Shown: piece after piece, positions 11,441 to 21,929 of the stretch
Numbering within the stretch: position 1 is the stretch's first letter
Layout of the letters: each line of letters opens with the position of its first letter
NCBI RefSeq assembly: GCF_052857255.1
Contig: NC_135498.1
Location: 86,066,639 to 86,130,638 of the forward strand
Direction of reading: 5' to 3'
Source of the DNA: Amblyomma americanum
Lineage: Eukaryota > Arthropoda > Arachnida > Ixodida > Ixodidae
DNA length: 64,000 nucleotides
Program-made: the position numbers and the translations under genes
Notes under the pieces: model-generated
The model's input: the letters and a program-made list of their open reading frames with translations, nothing else
Told to the model about the DNA's origin: nothing
The model's database searches: none

Positions 11441-11984
11441 GCGTCTCAGGGTGCGTAATAAAACTTTACCGCTAACCTAAGTAGGTATGGAATTCTCGCC
11501 TTCAAACCGGTTACGTCGTGCCAATTGGTCCAAGACATTGGTTGGATGGGCTTTAGGCGCAACCAGCACTGATCCTTACTACGGCCTGTATACCCCACTC
11601 TGTTAATATAACTGAATTTCTGCAGAAAAGATGCAGGGGTCTCCGGGGACCAAAACCAAAACATGCTCATCTCCTGACGGCAGCTAAAATGGGTGCGCTA
11701 CTTTTCCCAAAACTTCTTCGCTGTACTTTATTGTGCAGGGAAGAAGTAGCAGTTTTTCGCCGCTGTGGAATGCGCACATCTAGATTGGAAATAGAAGTTG
11801 CCTCCTTTTTGATTTTCTTAAGCCCTCCCATCTATGGAAAGAAAAAAATCAAATCTGAGTTGCCTTGTAGCTGGTAAGGACCATTTACGGAGGAATGGTT
11901 TGCCTGCGGGCCAAACGTCATTTACTATATGTAGTAGCGGTTCATTAAAATATTACAATTGGGAAGGGAAGAATATTGCCGCCC
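11441..11984. other. No gene recognised
   Basis: Short ORFs only. The stretch runs directly into the satellite. Confidence 0.4.
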
Positions 11985-14443
11985 AGTTTCCACTCCCGCT
12001 CGATGAGGGTTGCGCTTGGCGCCGGTAGGGAGAAAGAGGGGACATGTCTAATCCGTTTATCGCCGTTTCTCTAACCTTCATCTTTACTTGGCGATAAACG
12101 GATTAAGCGCACCTTCTTCCACTCCCACTCGATGAGGGTTGTGTTTGGCGCCGGTAGGGAGAAAGAGGGGACATGTCTAATTCGTTTATCGCCGTTTCAC
12201 TAACCTTCATCTTTACTTGGCGATAAACGGATTAAGCGCATTTTCTTCCACTCCCACTCGATGAGGGTTGTGCTTGGCGCCGGTAGGGAGAAAGAGGGGA
12301 CATGTCTAATCCGTTTATCGCCGTTTCTCTAACCTTCATCTTTACTTGGCGATAAACGGATTAAGCGCACCTTCTTCCACTCCCACTCGATGAGGGTTGT
12401 GCTTGGCGCCGGTAGGGAGAAAGAGGGGACATGTCTAATTCGTTTATCGCCGTTTCACTAACGTTCATCTTTACTTGGCGATAAACGGATTAAGCGCACC
12501 TTCTTCCACTTCCACTCGATGAGGGTTGTGCTTGGCGCCGGTAGGGAGAAAGAGGGGACATGTCTAATTCGTTTATCGCCGTTTCACTAACCTTCATCTT
12601 TACTTGGCGATAAACGGATTAAGCGCACCTTCTTCCACTCCCACTCGATGAGGGTTGTGCTTGGCGCCGGTAGGGAGAAAGAGGGGACATGTCTAATCCG
12701 TTTATCGCCGTTTCTCTAACCTTCATCTTTACTTGGCGATAAACGGATTAAGCGCACCTTCTTCCACTCCCACTCGATGAGGGTTGTGCTTGGCGCCGGT
12801 AGGGAGAAAGAGGGGACATGTCTAATTCGTTTATCGCCGTTTCACTAACCTTCATCTTTACTTGGCGATAAACGGATTAAGCGCACCTTCTTCCACTCCC
12901 ACTCGATGAGGGTTGTGCTTGGCGCCGGTAGGGAGAAAGAGGGGACATGTCTAATCCGTTTATCGCCGTTTCTCTAACCTTCATCTTTACTTGGCGATAA
13001 ACGGATTAAGCGCACCTTCTTCCACTCCCACTCGATGAGGGTTGTGCTTGGCGCCGGTAGGGAGAAAGAGGGGACATGTCTAATTCGTTTATCGCCGTTT
13101 CACTAACCTTCATCTTTACTTGACGATAAACGGATTAAGCGCACCTTCTTCCACTCCCACTCGATGAGGGTTGTGCTTGGCGCCGGTAGGGAGAAAGAGG
13201 GGACATGTCTAATCCGTTTATCGCCGTTTCTCTAACCTTCATCTTTACTTGGCGAAAACGGATTAAGCGCACCTTCTTCCACTCCCACTCGATGAGGGTT
13301 GTGCTTGGCGCCGGTAGGGAGAAAGAGGGGACATGTCTAATTCGTTTATCGCCGTTTCACTAACCTTCATCTTTACTTGGCGATAAACGGATTAAGCGCA
13401 CCTTCTTCCACTCCCACTCGATGAGGGTTGTGCTTGGCGCCGGTAGGGAGAAAGAGGGGACATGTCTAATCCGTTTATCGCCGTTTCTCTAACCTTCATC
13501 TTTACTTGGCGATAAACGGATTAAGCGCACCTTCTTCCACTCCCACTCGATGAGGGTTGTGCTTGGCGCCGGTAGGGAGAAAGAGGGGACATGTCTAATC
13601 CGTTTATCGCCGTTTCTCTAACCTTCATCTTTACTTGGCGATAAACGGATTAAGCGCACCTTCTTCCACTCCCACTCGATGAGGGTTGTGCTTGGCGCCG
13701 GTAGGGAGAAAGAGGGGACATGTCTAATCCGTTTATCGCCGTTTCTCTAACCTTCATCTTTACTTGGCGATAAACGGATTAAGCGCACCTTCTTCCACTT
13801 CCACTCGATGAGGGTTGTGCTTGGCGCCGGTAGGGAGAAAGAGGGGACATGTCTAATTCGTTTATCGCCGTTTCACTAACGTTCATCTTTACTTGGCGAT
13901 AAACGGATTAAGCGCACCTTCTTCCACTTCCACTCGATGAGGGTTGTGCTTGGCGCCGGTAGGGAGAAAGAGGGGACATGTCTAATTCGTTTATCGCCGT
14001 TTCACTAACCTTCATCTTTACTTGGCGATAAACGGATTAAGCGCACCTTCTTCCACTCCCACTCGATGAGGGTTGTGCTTGGCGCCGGTAGGGAGAAAGA
14101 GGGGACATGTCTAATCCGTTTATCGCCGTTTCTCTAACCTTCATCTTTACTTGGCGATAAACGGATTAAGCGCACCTTCTTCCACTCCCACTCGATGAGG
14201 GTTGTGCTTGGCGCCGGTAGGGAGAAAGAGGGGACATGTCTAATTCGTTTATCGCCGTTTCACTAACCTTCATCTTTACTTGGCGATAAACGGATTAAGC
14301 GCACCTTCTTCCACTCCCACTCGATGAGGGTTGTGCTTGGCGCCGGTAGGGAGAAAGAGGGGACATGTCTAATCCGTTTATCGCCGTTTCTCTAACCTTC
14401 ATCTTTACTTGGCGATAAACGGATTAAGCGCACCTTCTTTCAA
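11985..14443 (+). repeat. 129-bp satellite array, 19 units, hairpin in each unit
   Basis: The landmark CGATGAGGG recurs at 12,001, 12,130, 12,259, 12,388, 12,517, 12,646 and so on to 14,322. The spacing is exactly 129 bp except for one 128-bp step (13,162 to 13,290), caused by loss of a T in GGCGATAAACGG. That gives 19 units. Each contains an inverted repeat (in the first unit 12,049-12,064 with 12,090-12,105; 16-bp arms, 25-nt loop). Two unit variants, AATCCG...TTTCTCTAAC and AATTCG...TTTCACTAAC, alternate through most of the array. Single diverged relatives are found at 24.1 kb and 47.3 kb. Confidence 0.98.
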
Positions 14444-14725
14444 CCGCCATGCAAGTTAACTGACATTGTTCGTCAAGAGTGAAATAGACGGATTGAAGTT
14501 CGGTACAAATGTGGTGCCGGATACTCGGGCCAAAGGTCCGTCGCGGGGTCGGTCTTTAGGGAATACCGCTCTGGTGATGTGTTCTCTGGTGCCTTCAAAA
14601 AAGGGCACTCCTCCCGTTTACCACTTTTCAGTATGTTGGTAATCACGCGCGGCTCTTATAAGAAAGAGCACTATGACTTCCGCCGGCGTTTTTCCCATAT
14701 AAAGGCACTGAAAAAATAAAACTTG
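14444..14725 (+). repeat. Satellite-adjacent segment shared by three loci
   Basis: This segment aligns with 24,225-24,450 and 47,405-47,665. Shared pieces include CGCCATGCAAGTTAAC, the ATACTCGGGCC/ATACGCGGGCC pair and GGTGATGTGTTCT. It is single-copy in all three loci, which fixes the right edge of the expanded array. Confidence 0.8.
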
Positions 14726-15934
14726 GAAAGTAGCACATTTATCCTGGATACGGCAATATGCCATGTTCAAAAATGCGGTACAAAAGATAATAACTGTATT
14801 GTAACATTTAAATGTGAAGCAGAAAATGTAAAATAAATAAATAAATAGTTATAATTTGAGGCTTGAACATGTACAAATGGCTCAGATTCCCGAAAATAAA
14901 TCCAGAAAGATAGCAATACTATTAAACGAAAAAAATTATCAACACAATATAATAAAATGTAGAAATTGAAAAAAAAATATCAGTTGGCCCCTGCCACTGT
15001 ATGCAGACTCCCACTGTCTCGTGTGTTTCTTTATGCAGACCACAAATTTGTAGTTATATACACGCAGCTTTCTGCCAGAGATATTGTGGTACGAATCGAA
15101 TGAAACCAGGTCCGACTTACGCACCGACTACACGGACAAACAAATTTCCTATTCTGCTTATCGCTTGTGTTTCAGAAAATCTCTTTATCCAACTTTAGAA
15201 ATCTTTGTGCAATATTGTTGAAGCCATGTCTCCACATTGAGTTTATAAAGCTCCCTATACACTTACCACTTTAAGGCTATTGATACGCCGATCGAGGCAG
15301 CGGTAGTAGGAGTAGTAGTAGTAGTTTATTAAAAATAGAAATAAAAAGGAAGGAAAAGATTACTGCTGGCCCCTGCACCTGCCATCTCTGCTGATGTGAA
15401 GATCTCGAGTGCCAGCTCAGGCACTCCCCACATATGCATGTGGGGAGTGCCTGAGCTGAGACAGCGGAAGTACAGCGATAGCAGGCAGATAGGAGAAATG
15501 TAATGAAAGAGGTGAGGGTAGATGCGCTGCTTTCTATTTTAGTGTAAATACTTTCATGTAGTGATGTCTGCCCTTCCCTCCTCCGTTTCCTCAGTCGTTT
15601 TTGTGCAAAAACGCCTATTCATGCTTCATAAATAGCGTCCATTGTAAGCCTGCGGAGGCATAGTACAGGCGCCTGCAGTGTGAGGGAGAATTAAATGCGG
15701 AGCGTTCACAGCGCTTCTGTGTTACTGTTCCTGCTGTTGTGACGCGACGAAAAATTATTTTAAATCGCTATATCCAGAAATATGTTCGATGGGCGTGCGC
15801 TTTAACTTAAACGGCGCTGTTCGTTATCCACAACCAGAGACGACGATGACCAGGAACCCAATGTCGGGGTAGAGGGGGTCTGTTAAAAAGTGACATTACA
15901 TCCCACTGCAGGCTGATTTGTTGTTTCTTTGCCT
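14726..15934. other. No gene; short microsatellite and a perfect palindrome
   Basis: The AT-rich part to 15,060 matches 47,850-48,060 of the paralogous block. A short GTA microsatellite occurs at 15,304-15,326. At 15,415-15,456 there is a perfect palindrome with 19-bp arms and a 4-nt centre. No coding signature is visible. Confidence 0.6.
15415..15456. repeat. Perfect inverted repeat, 19-bp arms
   Basis: The left arm GCTCAGGCACTCCCCACAT is followed by ATGC and its exact reverse complement. It is GC-rich enough to form a stable hairpin in single strand or RNA. Confidence 0.9.
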
Positions 15935-16870
15935 TTATCCGGGCATTTGCTTCGCTTGTTTTCCGTAAATACATAGATCCTTTGCAACTTCTGGGTTGAA
16001 CTTAAGGTAGATGAAGCAAAGAACGCATAAAAGTATTTCTCATTTTGAATAAAACATTGCTTTTAAAATTCGGCACTGCATGTCCGAGCGTTTGCAGGAA
16101 TTGAGCATTCGTTGGAAGCCTGGGTTCCTTCTGTGGCACGCCTAGAATACCCACGTCCACCGATCACTTGGCCGACTCTCACCTTTACAGGCAGCGAGTG
16201 TCCATTTTCAGCAATGCGATGTTGCTCCCCTTGCTTACAATTTCTCGGAACAGCTTTCATAAACAAGCGTTGCAGGGGATTGGAATCCACAGCAGTGGCC
16301 CCTACTCCCGAAAGGCCGGCCTCTTCTTTGTTTGCGTAGTTCGCATTTGGCTTGAAACGCTTTGAAAGTCAGTGAGATGCTTTCGCGCTACTGACACTAA
16401 ATAGACTTTAATTACCAATTTAATTTTTCTTATTAATCTCTCAAGGCTATATATTTGGGTTGCTTTTATTCTGGGAATTTTTCTCTCACCTGACTAGCAG
16501 TGTGCTTATGCCCTGTTGTCGACGTAGCGCTACACATCCTGTTCTGAAGAAATTCCGGCGTTGGCGTTTTTAGTGAAAAACCTCGAGCATGGCTCTGACA
16601 GGTGGTTCAGAGAGAGCAACCTAGGAGATACTTGGGTCACATAGCTCACGTGACCTTGGCGCGTTATCACAACCTGGCCATCGGATAGTGAGCAAACGGT
16701 CCACCACATAAGTGTAATGTAAATTGATAATTGGTCGCTCAGGTCATTTTTTGCCTTTATCCGGGCATTTATTTGCTTCGATAGTTTTCCGTATATACAT
16801 AGATCCTATGGAACTTCTGTGTTTAACTTATGGTAGATAAAGCAAAGAATGCATAAAAGTATTTCTATAT
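15935..16870 (+). repeat. Direct repeat pair about 820 bp apart
   Basis: 15,935-16,045 and 16,755-16,870 share GCCTTTATCCGGGCATTT, ACATAGATCCT, AACTTCTG.GTT.AACTTA.GGTAGAT and GCATAAAAGTATTTCT with few changes. The sequence between (16,046-16,754) has no recognisable coding content. They could be ends of an unrecognised element or a local duplication. Confidence 0.7.
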
Positions 16871-16977
16871 TCATTGTCCTGCCTTGGGAGGACACTGACG
16901 CATCGCCTCACAGCTGCGACACTGCGTCAGAAGAGAATTGAGTACACCAATGTATCTATCACTGCAAAGCAAAGGAT

Positions 16978-17296
16978 AATGATAATAATAATAATTGGTT
17001 TTGGGGGAAAGGAAATTGCGCAGTATCTGTCTCATATATCTTTGGACACCTGAACCGCGCCGTAAAAGAAGGGGTAAAGGAGGGAGTGAAAGAAGAAAGG
17101 AAGAAGAGGTGCCGTAGTGGAGGGCTCCGGAATAATTTCGACCACCGGGGGATCTTTAACGTGCACTGACATCGCACAGCACACGGGCGCCTTAGCGTTT
17201 TTCCTCCATAAAAACGCAGCCGCCGCGTTCGGGTTCGAACCCGGGAACTCCGGATCAGTAGTCGAGCGCCCTAACCACTGAGCCACCGCGGCGGGG
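16978..17296 (-). mobile_element. Ruka-type tRNA-derived SINE, complete
   Basis: On the minus strand the element starts with a tRNA-like head carrying an A box (GGTGGCTCAGTGGTTAGGG) and a B box (GGGTTCGAACCCG). A body with AAAAACGCTAAGGCGCCCGT and GTGCACGTTAAAGATCCCC follows, and it ends in an AAT/ATT-repeat tail at 16,978-16,996. The 11-bp sequence AAGCAAAGGAT flanks it at 16,967-16,977 and 17,297-17,307, a clean target-site duplication. This sequence type is described from ixodid ticks. It is the best host marker in the window. Confidence 0.93.
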
Positions 17297-17524
17297 AAGC
17301 AAAGGATGACAATCTTCATATTTAGGAATTCGTCCACCAGGCTATCACGTCGCGCCCTTACGGCGGTGCCGTGTTTCCTCTCCCCCCGCCCAAAATTTTT
17401 GTTTGTACTATTCATTACGAAAGCTTGCCTTATCTGTTGGCAGAATAGAAGTCTAACGTTGCCCTCACTCAGTTAGGGTTTACCTCAGCAAATAACTTTT
17501 GGGGACAAATAGAAACCTGATCAG

Positions 17525-17757
17525 TCTGTATATTTTCAAGTCATTGGCTTCCTTTCTTTATCGACTAGGATGATGTTAGCGTCCTTCCAATCTTCCAGTA
17601 CACTCGAGGTAGTAAGTTGTTGCGTATAAAGGACGGCTAGTTCTTCTAGCGTCTCCTCAGCGCATTGATTCAACAGATCTGCTTTTACTTGATGTACACC
17701 GGGTGCTTTACCCATATGCATTTCTCCTAAAGCTTTTTTCAGTTCTTCTTTCGCTAG
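17525..17757 (-). mobile_element. RTE-like reverse transcriptase fragment (N-terminal RT blocks)
   Basis: The minus-strand frame reads LAKEELKKALGEMHMGKAPG, then V..VKADLLNQ and VLEDWKDANIILVDKE. This is the 'KAPGxDGxxxELLK...xPxxWxxAxIxxxxKK' opening block of RTE-type reverse transcriptases. The usual aspartate-glycine after KAPG reads VHQ here, and the frame ends at 17,536. Only about 70 codons remain. A 3' end of a similar element lies in the opposite orientation at 17.9-18.3 kb. Confidence 0.7.
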
Positions 17758-17914
17758 TGGGGGGGGGGACGTCCTTTTGCTGTGCGTTATTGCTTCTCAT
17801 TAACGGGCTGGTCACACTAGCTACGGGAAATACAATGGATACATCTAGAAAGAAAAATTGTAGGTGTAGAGTAAGAAAGAGCAATGTAGATGGAAGAGCA
17901 AAGCAGCTATTAAA

Positions 17915-18300
17915 AGTGGGTTATTAGACCCATATTCAAAACCAAGAATAAGAAATCAGCTCGGGCAGGACATGTAATTCGAAGTAAATAAAACCGATGC
18001 TCGCCAATGGTTTTGAACACTGCATGGTATGGGGAGGCAAGATGACCGACGGCCGTTAAGGGTAAAGGTCCGGACATCAAGAAAAGGCAAACATACGAGA
18101 GGGTGCCAAAAAGTAAAGCGAGTGGATGAGCTTCAGAAGTTTTTGTGGATAATATAGCCACCGGTGGGAACGAACCATAGTAATTGGGGAGTTAAGGGAG
18201 AGGCCTCTGTCCAGCAGTGCGCGCGGTCCGGGTGGTGGTGATAATTTGCACCTGTGCCATGGTTTTCCCGCAGGCACACAAAAGTGCGTCATTGACTGAG
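17915..18300 (+). mobile_element. RTE-like 3' end remnant
   Basis: ACCAAGAATAAGAAATCAGC is followed by a frame reading RAGHVIRSK, then scattered frames ending with a block like GRGLCPAV (18,200-18,225). These are the hallmark closing motifs of tick and insect RTE elements. It is heavily frameshifted. The part from 18,110 on matches 655-850. Confidence 0.62.
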
Positions 18301-19417
18301 TAGAGTAGAAAGATGAGACACAGCGACGAAAAACGACAAGCACAGATTTGAGGCAGTTCTAGACGTTTACGATTACGAATACGCTAGCTTTCTTTTTGTC
18401 GTACGAAGTCGCTTATAATATCGACAGAATGTCAGAGATTTCCCTATCTGCAATTGAGCTTAAAACTATTTCCCAGATATTAAGAATGAGAACGTCATAA
18501 ACACACTTTAAGATCTCCTACTTTCCGCTCAGAGCCCGAAACGATGAAGATAAAATTAACGGTACCATGCTGTTACGAAACGACCGACGGATTTCGAAGG
18601 AGTCACGGAAAGTGCAATGTGGCTGACTGTCTAGAGCCCAACGGCACAAGTAGCGCTGAGAGATTATTTCCATTTTCGGGACCATTTACAATGAACAGCA
18701 GAAAACGCGGCCAAAAGCGGACATCGACTATGTCCAAGACATGCTACAGAAAACTACATTATTTCTAAACTTCCTTCTAGGTGAGCATTATCCGATGAAA
18801 ATTATCGCGTTGCCACCTTTTTTTTCGGAAAAAATGCTGACGGAAACGCGCAGAAATCCACGCAAACAGACCATCAATTTTTATGGTACCAATTCTGCTG
18901 TAAACTATCTTTTTATAGCAATAAAGTTTTGAAGATGTCATCTCGGGAAAAAGAACAGCATCGCCTGTCTCCACAGAAGGCTACTGTAGATGTAAGAGAA
19001 TATGGTGTCATTTGTTGCATGGATGTTTCCCAGAAATCAGTGAGATGATTTCAGCTGACATTACATTGGAAGCTGCGTCAGCAGAAACCTTTAATAAATT
19101 TAGACTGTTTTGCCTGCATTTTTATAATTTTTCCTTTAGGTTGCAAATTATTCATGAAAAAAACCAGGACATTAGATTTAGAACGAGCATTTTTATTGAA
19201 AAAGACAGAAAAAAAGGACGTACAACTGAAACATCCTATCTGTTGTGACTTTAGTTGCCAGCTCCTCGGCAATTAAGTGCGCATAGAAAAATAGCGACCC
19301 AGTGAAAAAAAACTGAAGAGCGAGTAACAAAAATTAAAGCCTGTCCGTTCAGACATTTGTAATAGAACATGGCTTGAACCGAAATGCTCCTTATGCGCAA
19401 GCCCCCGTTGGCTAGTG

Positions 19418-19731
19418 TTAAGATGTAAGCATGGGGTTTTCGTTGGTCTTGGCCTCCTTGCTCTTCTCCAGGAACGAAAGATTCGGGTCCGGAACTGGCT
19501 GGCCATCCGGCAAATCGATGATGTCGGCGAACAGCCAGGCATAGTCATCGGGCTCCTCTTCGGCGGGCCGTTGCTCCTTTTCTTTCTTTCCTCTCTGTGA
19601 CCCGACCCTGGTCAGCTTTATTTTGAGGGGACCTGGGCCCACAGCGCATTTCCACACTTCCGATGGGCCGGCCTCCTCGCCGTCTCCGGATGTCGGGTTT
19701 GGCTTGAACTTCTTGGAGGGCCGAGGCTCAT
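19418..19731 (-). CDS. Copy 2, terminal coding exon
   Basis: Codes for residues 72-175 and the stop. The acceptor context TTTATTCATCTTTGTAG is pyrimidine-rich. The 3' flank (19,410-19,260) is still alignable with copy 5 (60,955-60,780), so duplication extended beyond the stop codon. Confidence 0.7.
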
Positions 19732-21089
19732 CTACAAAGATGAATAAACAGGTTAGAACCAAATGAAGTTTAACTGCAGAATCGAGCTAAGCAAGAATGC
19801 GTTTTTCATAAAAATAAAGGAAGAAGAGGAAATTCATAGATCCAGCACCACTATATTGCGTCCCTCGTTTGGCATATAATGACATCTATTACGACCATAT
19901 TGGCAGGGAGTTCTGCAGACGATACCAGTGATTATCAAGGAGTTGCAGATGTGTGGTTAGAATGCAAATAAAAACTTTTAATCATGCCGCGTTACAAATA
20001 CGGTATCCGCAGATGGCGTCCTCAACACGAACCGCCCTGTTCAGTTTAGCTCGCAGAAGCGCAGTGTTCCCCCTGTGGCAAGCGTTTCCACCATAGGCAC
20101 AACAGTCAAGCGTCGCTCACTTAGAACTGAAGCGCGCAAGATACAGACGTGGGAGCGCAGCATTAAGAGAACTGATAAGTTGGTGAATGACGATTTAAAT
20201 GAACCCCAGCTGAGTTATACGGCAAAAAACAAAACAAATTGCATGTGGAAGTTTGTGACTACAGCTAGTTGAAAATTAACATATTTAGACAGCCCGACGG
20301 GCAAGTCACTAGAGCGGCCAAACCCTGCTGCCGCATTCAGCTCGGAAAAGCAAACACAGGTCATCAATTCCGGCATGTCAGCGACAAAATAGTGTTGGCC
20401 AAAAACACTTTGTTTGGAAAAATTTTCGCTAATTTGCACGTTAATTTTAACTGCGTCTTTAGTTCCCAGGAATTAATACACCCCCATCGAATATAGCGCT
20501 GCCAGAGCCGGGTACGATCATTAAAATTTGGACTTGCACAGAGAGCACAGCGACTGCCGAGCTGAACTGCAAGCCATGTATGCACACAAAGAACTCAGCT
20601 CTAAATATTGATTAACCCAAAAAAATCTGCATGCAACAAAAGATGTTCGCAATGGCTATGACCGATATAATACGAAAACTCTGGTGCCACTAGGCACTCG
20701 TTGCGTGATCAGCCTCTTAAAAAGAATAAACACAACATTACTTGACACATCTGTCTCTGAACCAACGTTAGCCAAAATTTTATTAAATCTTACGTCAGAT
20801 ATTAAGATCCCTAAATTACATTATTCGGAACAATGTGGTCACAGGCAATCAAGAGCTTAGAAGTGTATTACATACCTTTAAATTCCTCTCCCAGTCCATT
20901 GGTAATCTTGCGTTTCTTGTTGGGCGTGCTGCGGGTTGCGGATGTCTTGAGGGTGCCTTTGGGACAGCCTTTTTCTTTGCCATCTGCTTCGTCTTCCGAG
21001 TCGCTAGAGATGAGCCCCAAGTGCTTTTGAAGGAGAAGCAAGGGCGACATTTTCTCCCTGGCCGCCTCCAAACTACGCTTTGCACTCAT
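19418..21089 (-). CDS. Copy 2: open two-exon gene of unrecognised Lys-rich, acidic protein
   Basis: Exon 1 coding is 21,089-20,876 (start ATG at 21,089) and ends ...GAATTTAAAG before GTATGT. Exon 2 is 19,731-19,418, entered after a TTTGTAG acceptor and ending in TAA. The intron is 1,144 bp, phase 1. The predicted protein is 175 residues: a charged N-terminal helix-like part, an acidic SSDSEDE (28-34), a basic NKKRK (57-61) that could be a nuclear signal, KKFK (78-81), EEAGPS (90-95), KIKLTR (108-113), a run of K/E, RPAEEE (126-131) and WLFADIIDLP (137-146). There is no signal peptide or membrane segment. The same ATG, splice sites and blocks recur in copies 1, 3, 4 and 5, which supports the model beyond ORF length. 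I do not recognise the family. An untranslated upstream exon may exist. Confidence 0.7.
20876..21089 (-). CDS. Copy 2, first coding exon
   Basis: Codes for residues 1-71 and the first base of codon 72. The start was chosen because an ATG sits at the aligned position in copies 1 (4,985) and 5 (62,675), although the frame stays open further upstream to 21,137. The donor GTATGT is at 20,875-20,870. Confidence 0.68.
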
Positions 21090-21929
21090 CTCCACAATCA
21101 AAGGCACAGAAATGCTCTCGGAAACACCACAACGCAACCTTTAGCAACAGCTACGCTCCTCGCTCTCCTTCAACACCCCAAGTGACACACTACAGTTTTA
21201 GAGATTTTCGCCTGTTTCGGAAACGGTCGCTGTTTGCGAGGGTAAGTCGCGGCTCCACCAATGGGCTTTACCTTCAGTGTACAAAGGCGAACATCCGGTG
21301 GAAGATCAGGGAGATTAGAATTCAAACGTTTCCAGTTTCCAAGAAACTACTTGACCAGATACCGGTAGTATTGAGGACAGCTGACTACTCCTATTTTTCA
21401 AGGAAGTGTAGGTATGTTGACCTTTTTTTTGAGACCAGCTCTTTTTTCGCAACACCCTTTTTGTACTCCTTTACAATGGAACTGAATTTCCGGTGTTGGA
21501 ATCCGGCTGTAAAAAGTAATTTCCACTGAATTCAATGGTGAGATAAGAGGTGTTCAAGGCAGAAAGCAGCTGAATCATTCTGGCGCTTCGGAGACAAACG
21601 CACCACCATAATAATGGTGCCGCAGCGGCCATAGGGAAAACTTTCGGCAGACACGTTTTCGATGTCTGCTGGCCAGAGTTCCGAATTTTGTTTTTTTGTT
21701 ACTGTCGGAGAGTGGTAATCCGGTCATTGTAACTCTGCCTTGTCTCCCTTATGCCTAACTAATAAAAACTACCGTGCAAGAACAATAACTGTCGGTATCA
21801 AGAATAAACTACCGATGCCGAGTAAACGTACGGCGCGCAAATGCCGCAGGCAGTATTTCTCAGTAAACTAGGCCTAAAAAGATGCGATGGCTTTATTGAG
21901 CTTAACATCATGTATATATGAGATCTGCA

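Larger units (their letters stand above)
18110..21900. repeat. Duplicon core module, copy 2
   Basis: This stretch is colinear with 655-5,560 and 59,340-63,420. Landmarks are the RTE-like end at 18,110-18,300, TTTACAATGAACAGC at 18,686 (near-match at 59,820), the gene exons at 19.4-21.1 kb, the intronic GGCAAGCGTTTCCACC at 20,078 and CTCAGTAAACTAGGCCTAAA at 21,857 (near-match at 63,420). Confidence 0.8.

Noticed and set aside
11985..14443. CRISPR-like array, because of regular repeats with dyad symmetry
   Set aside because: Units are contiguous 129-bp copies with no unique spacers, in a eukaryotic genome.
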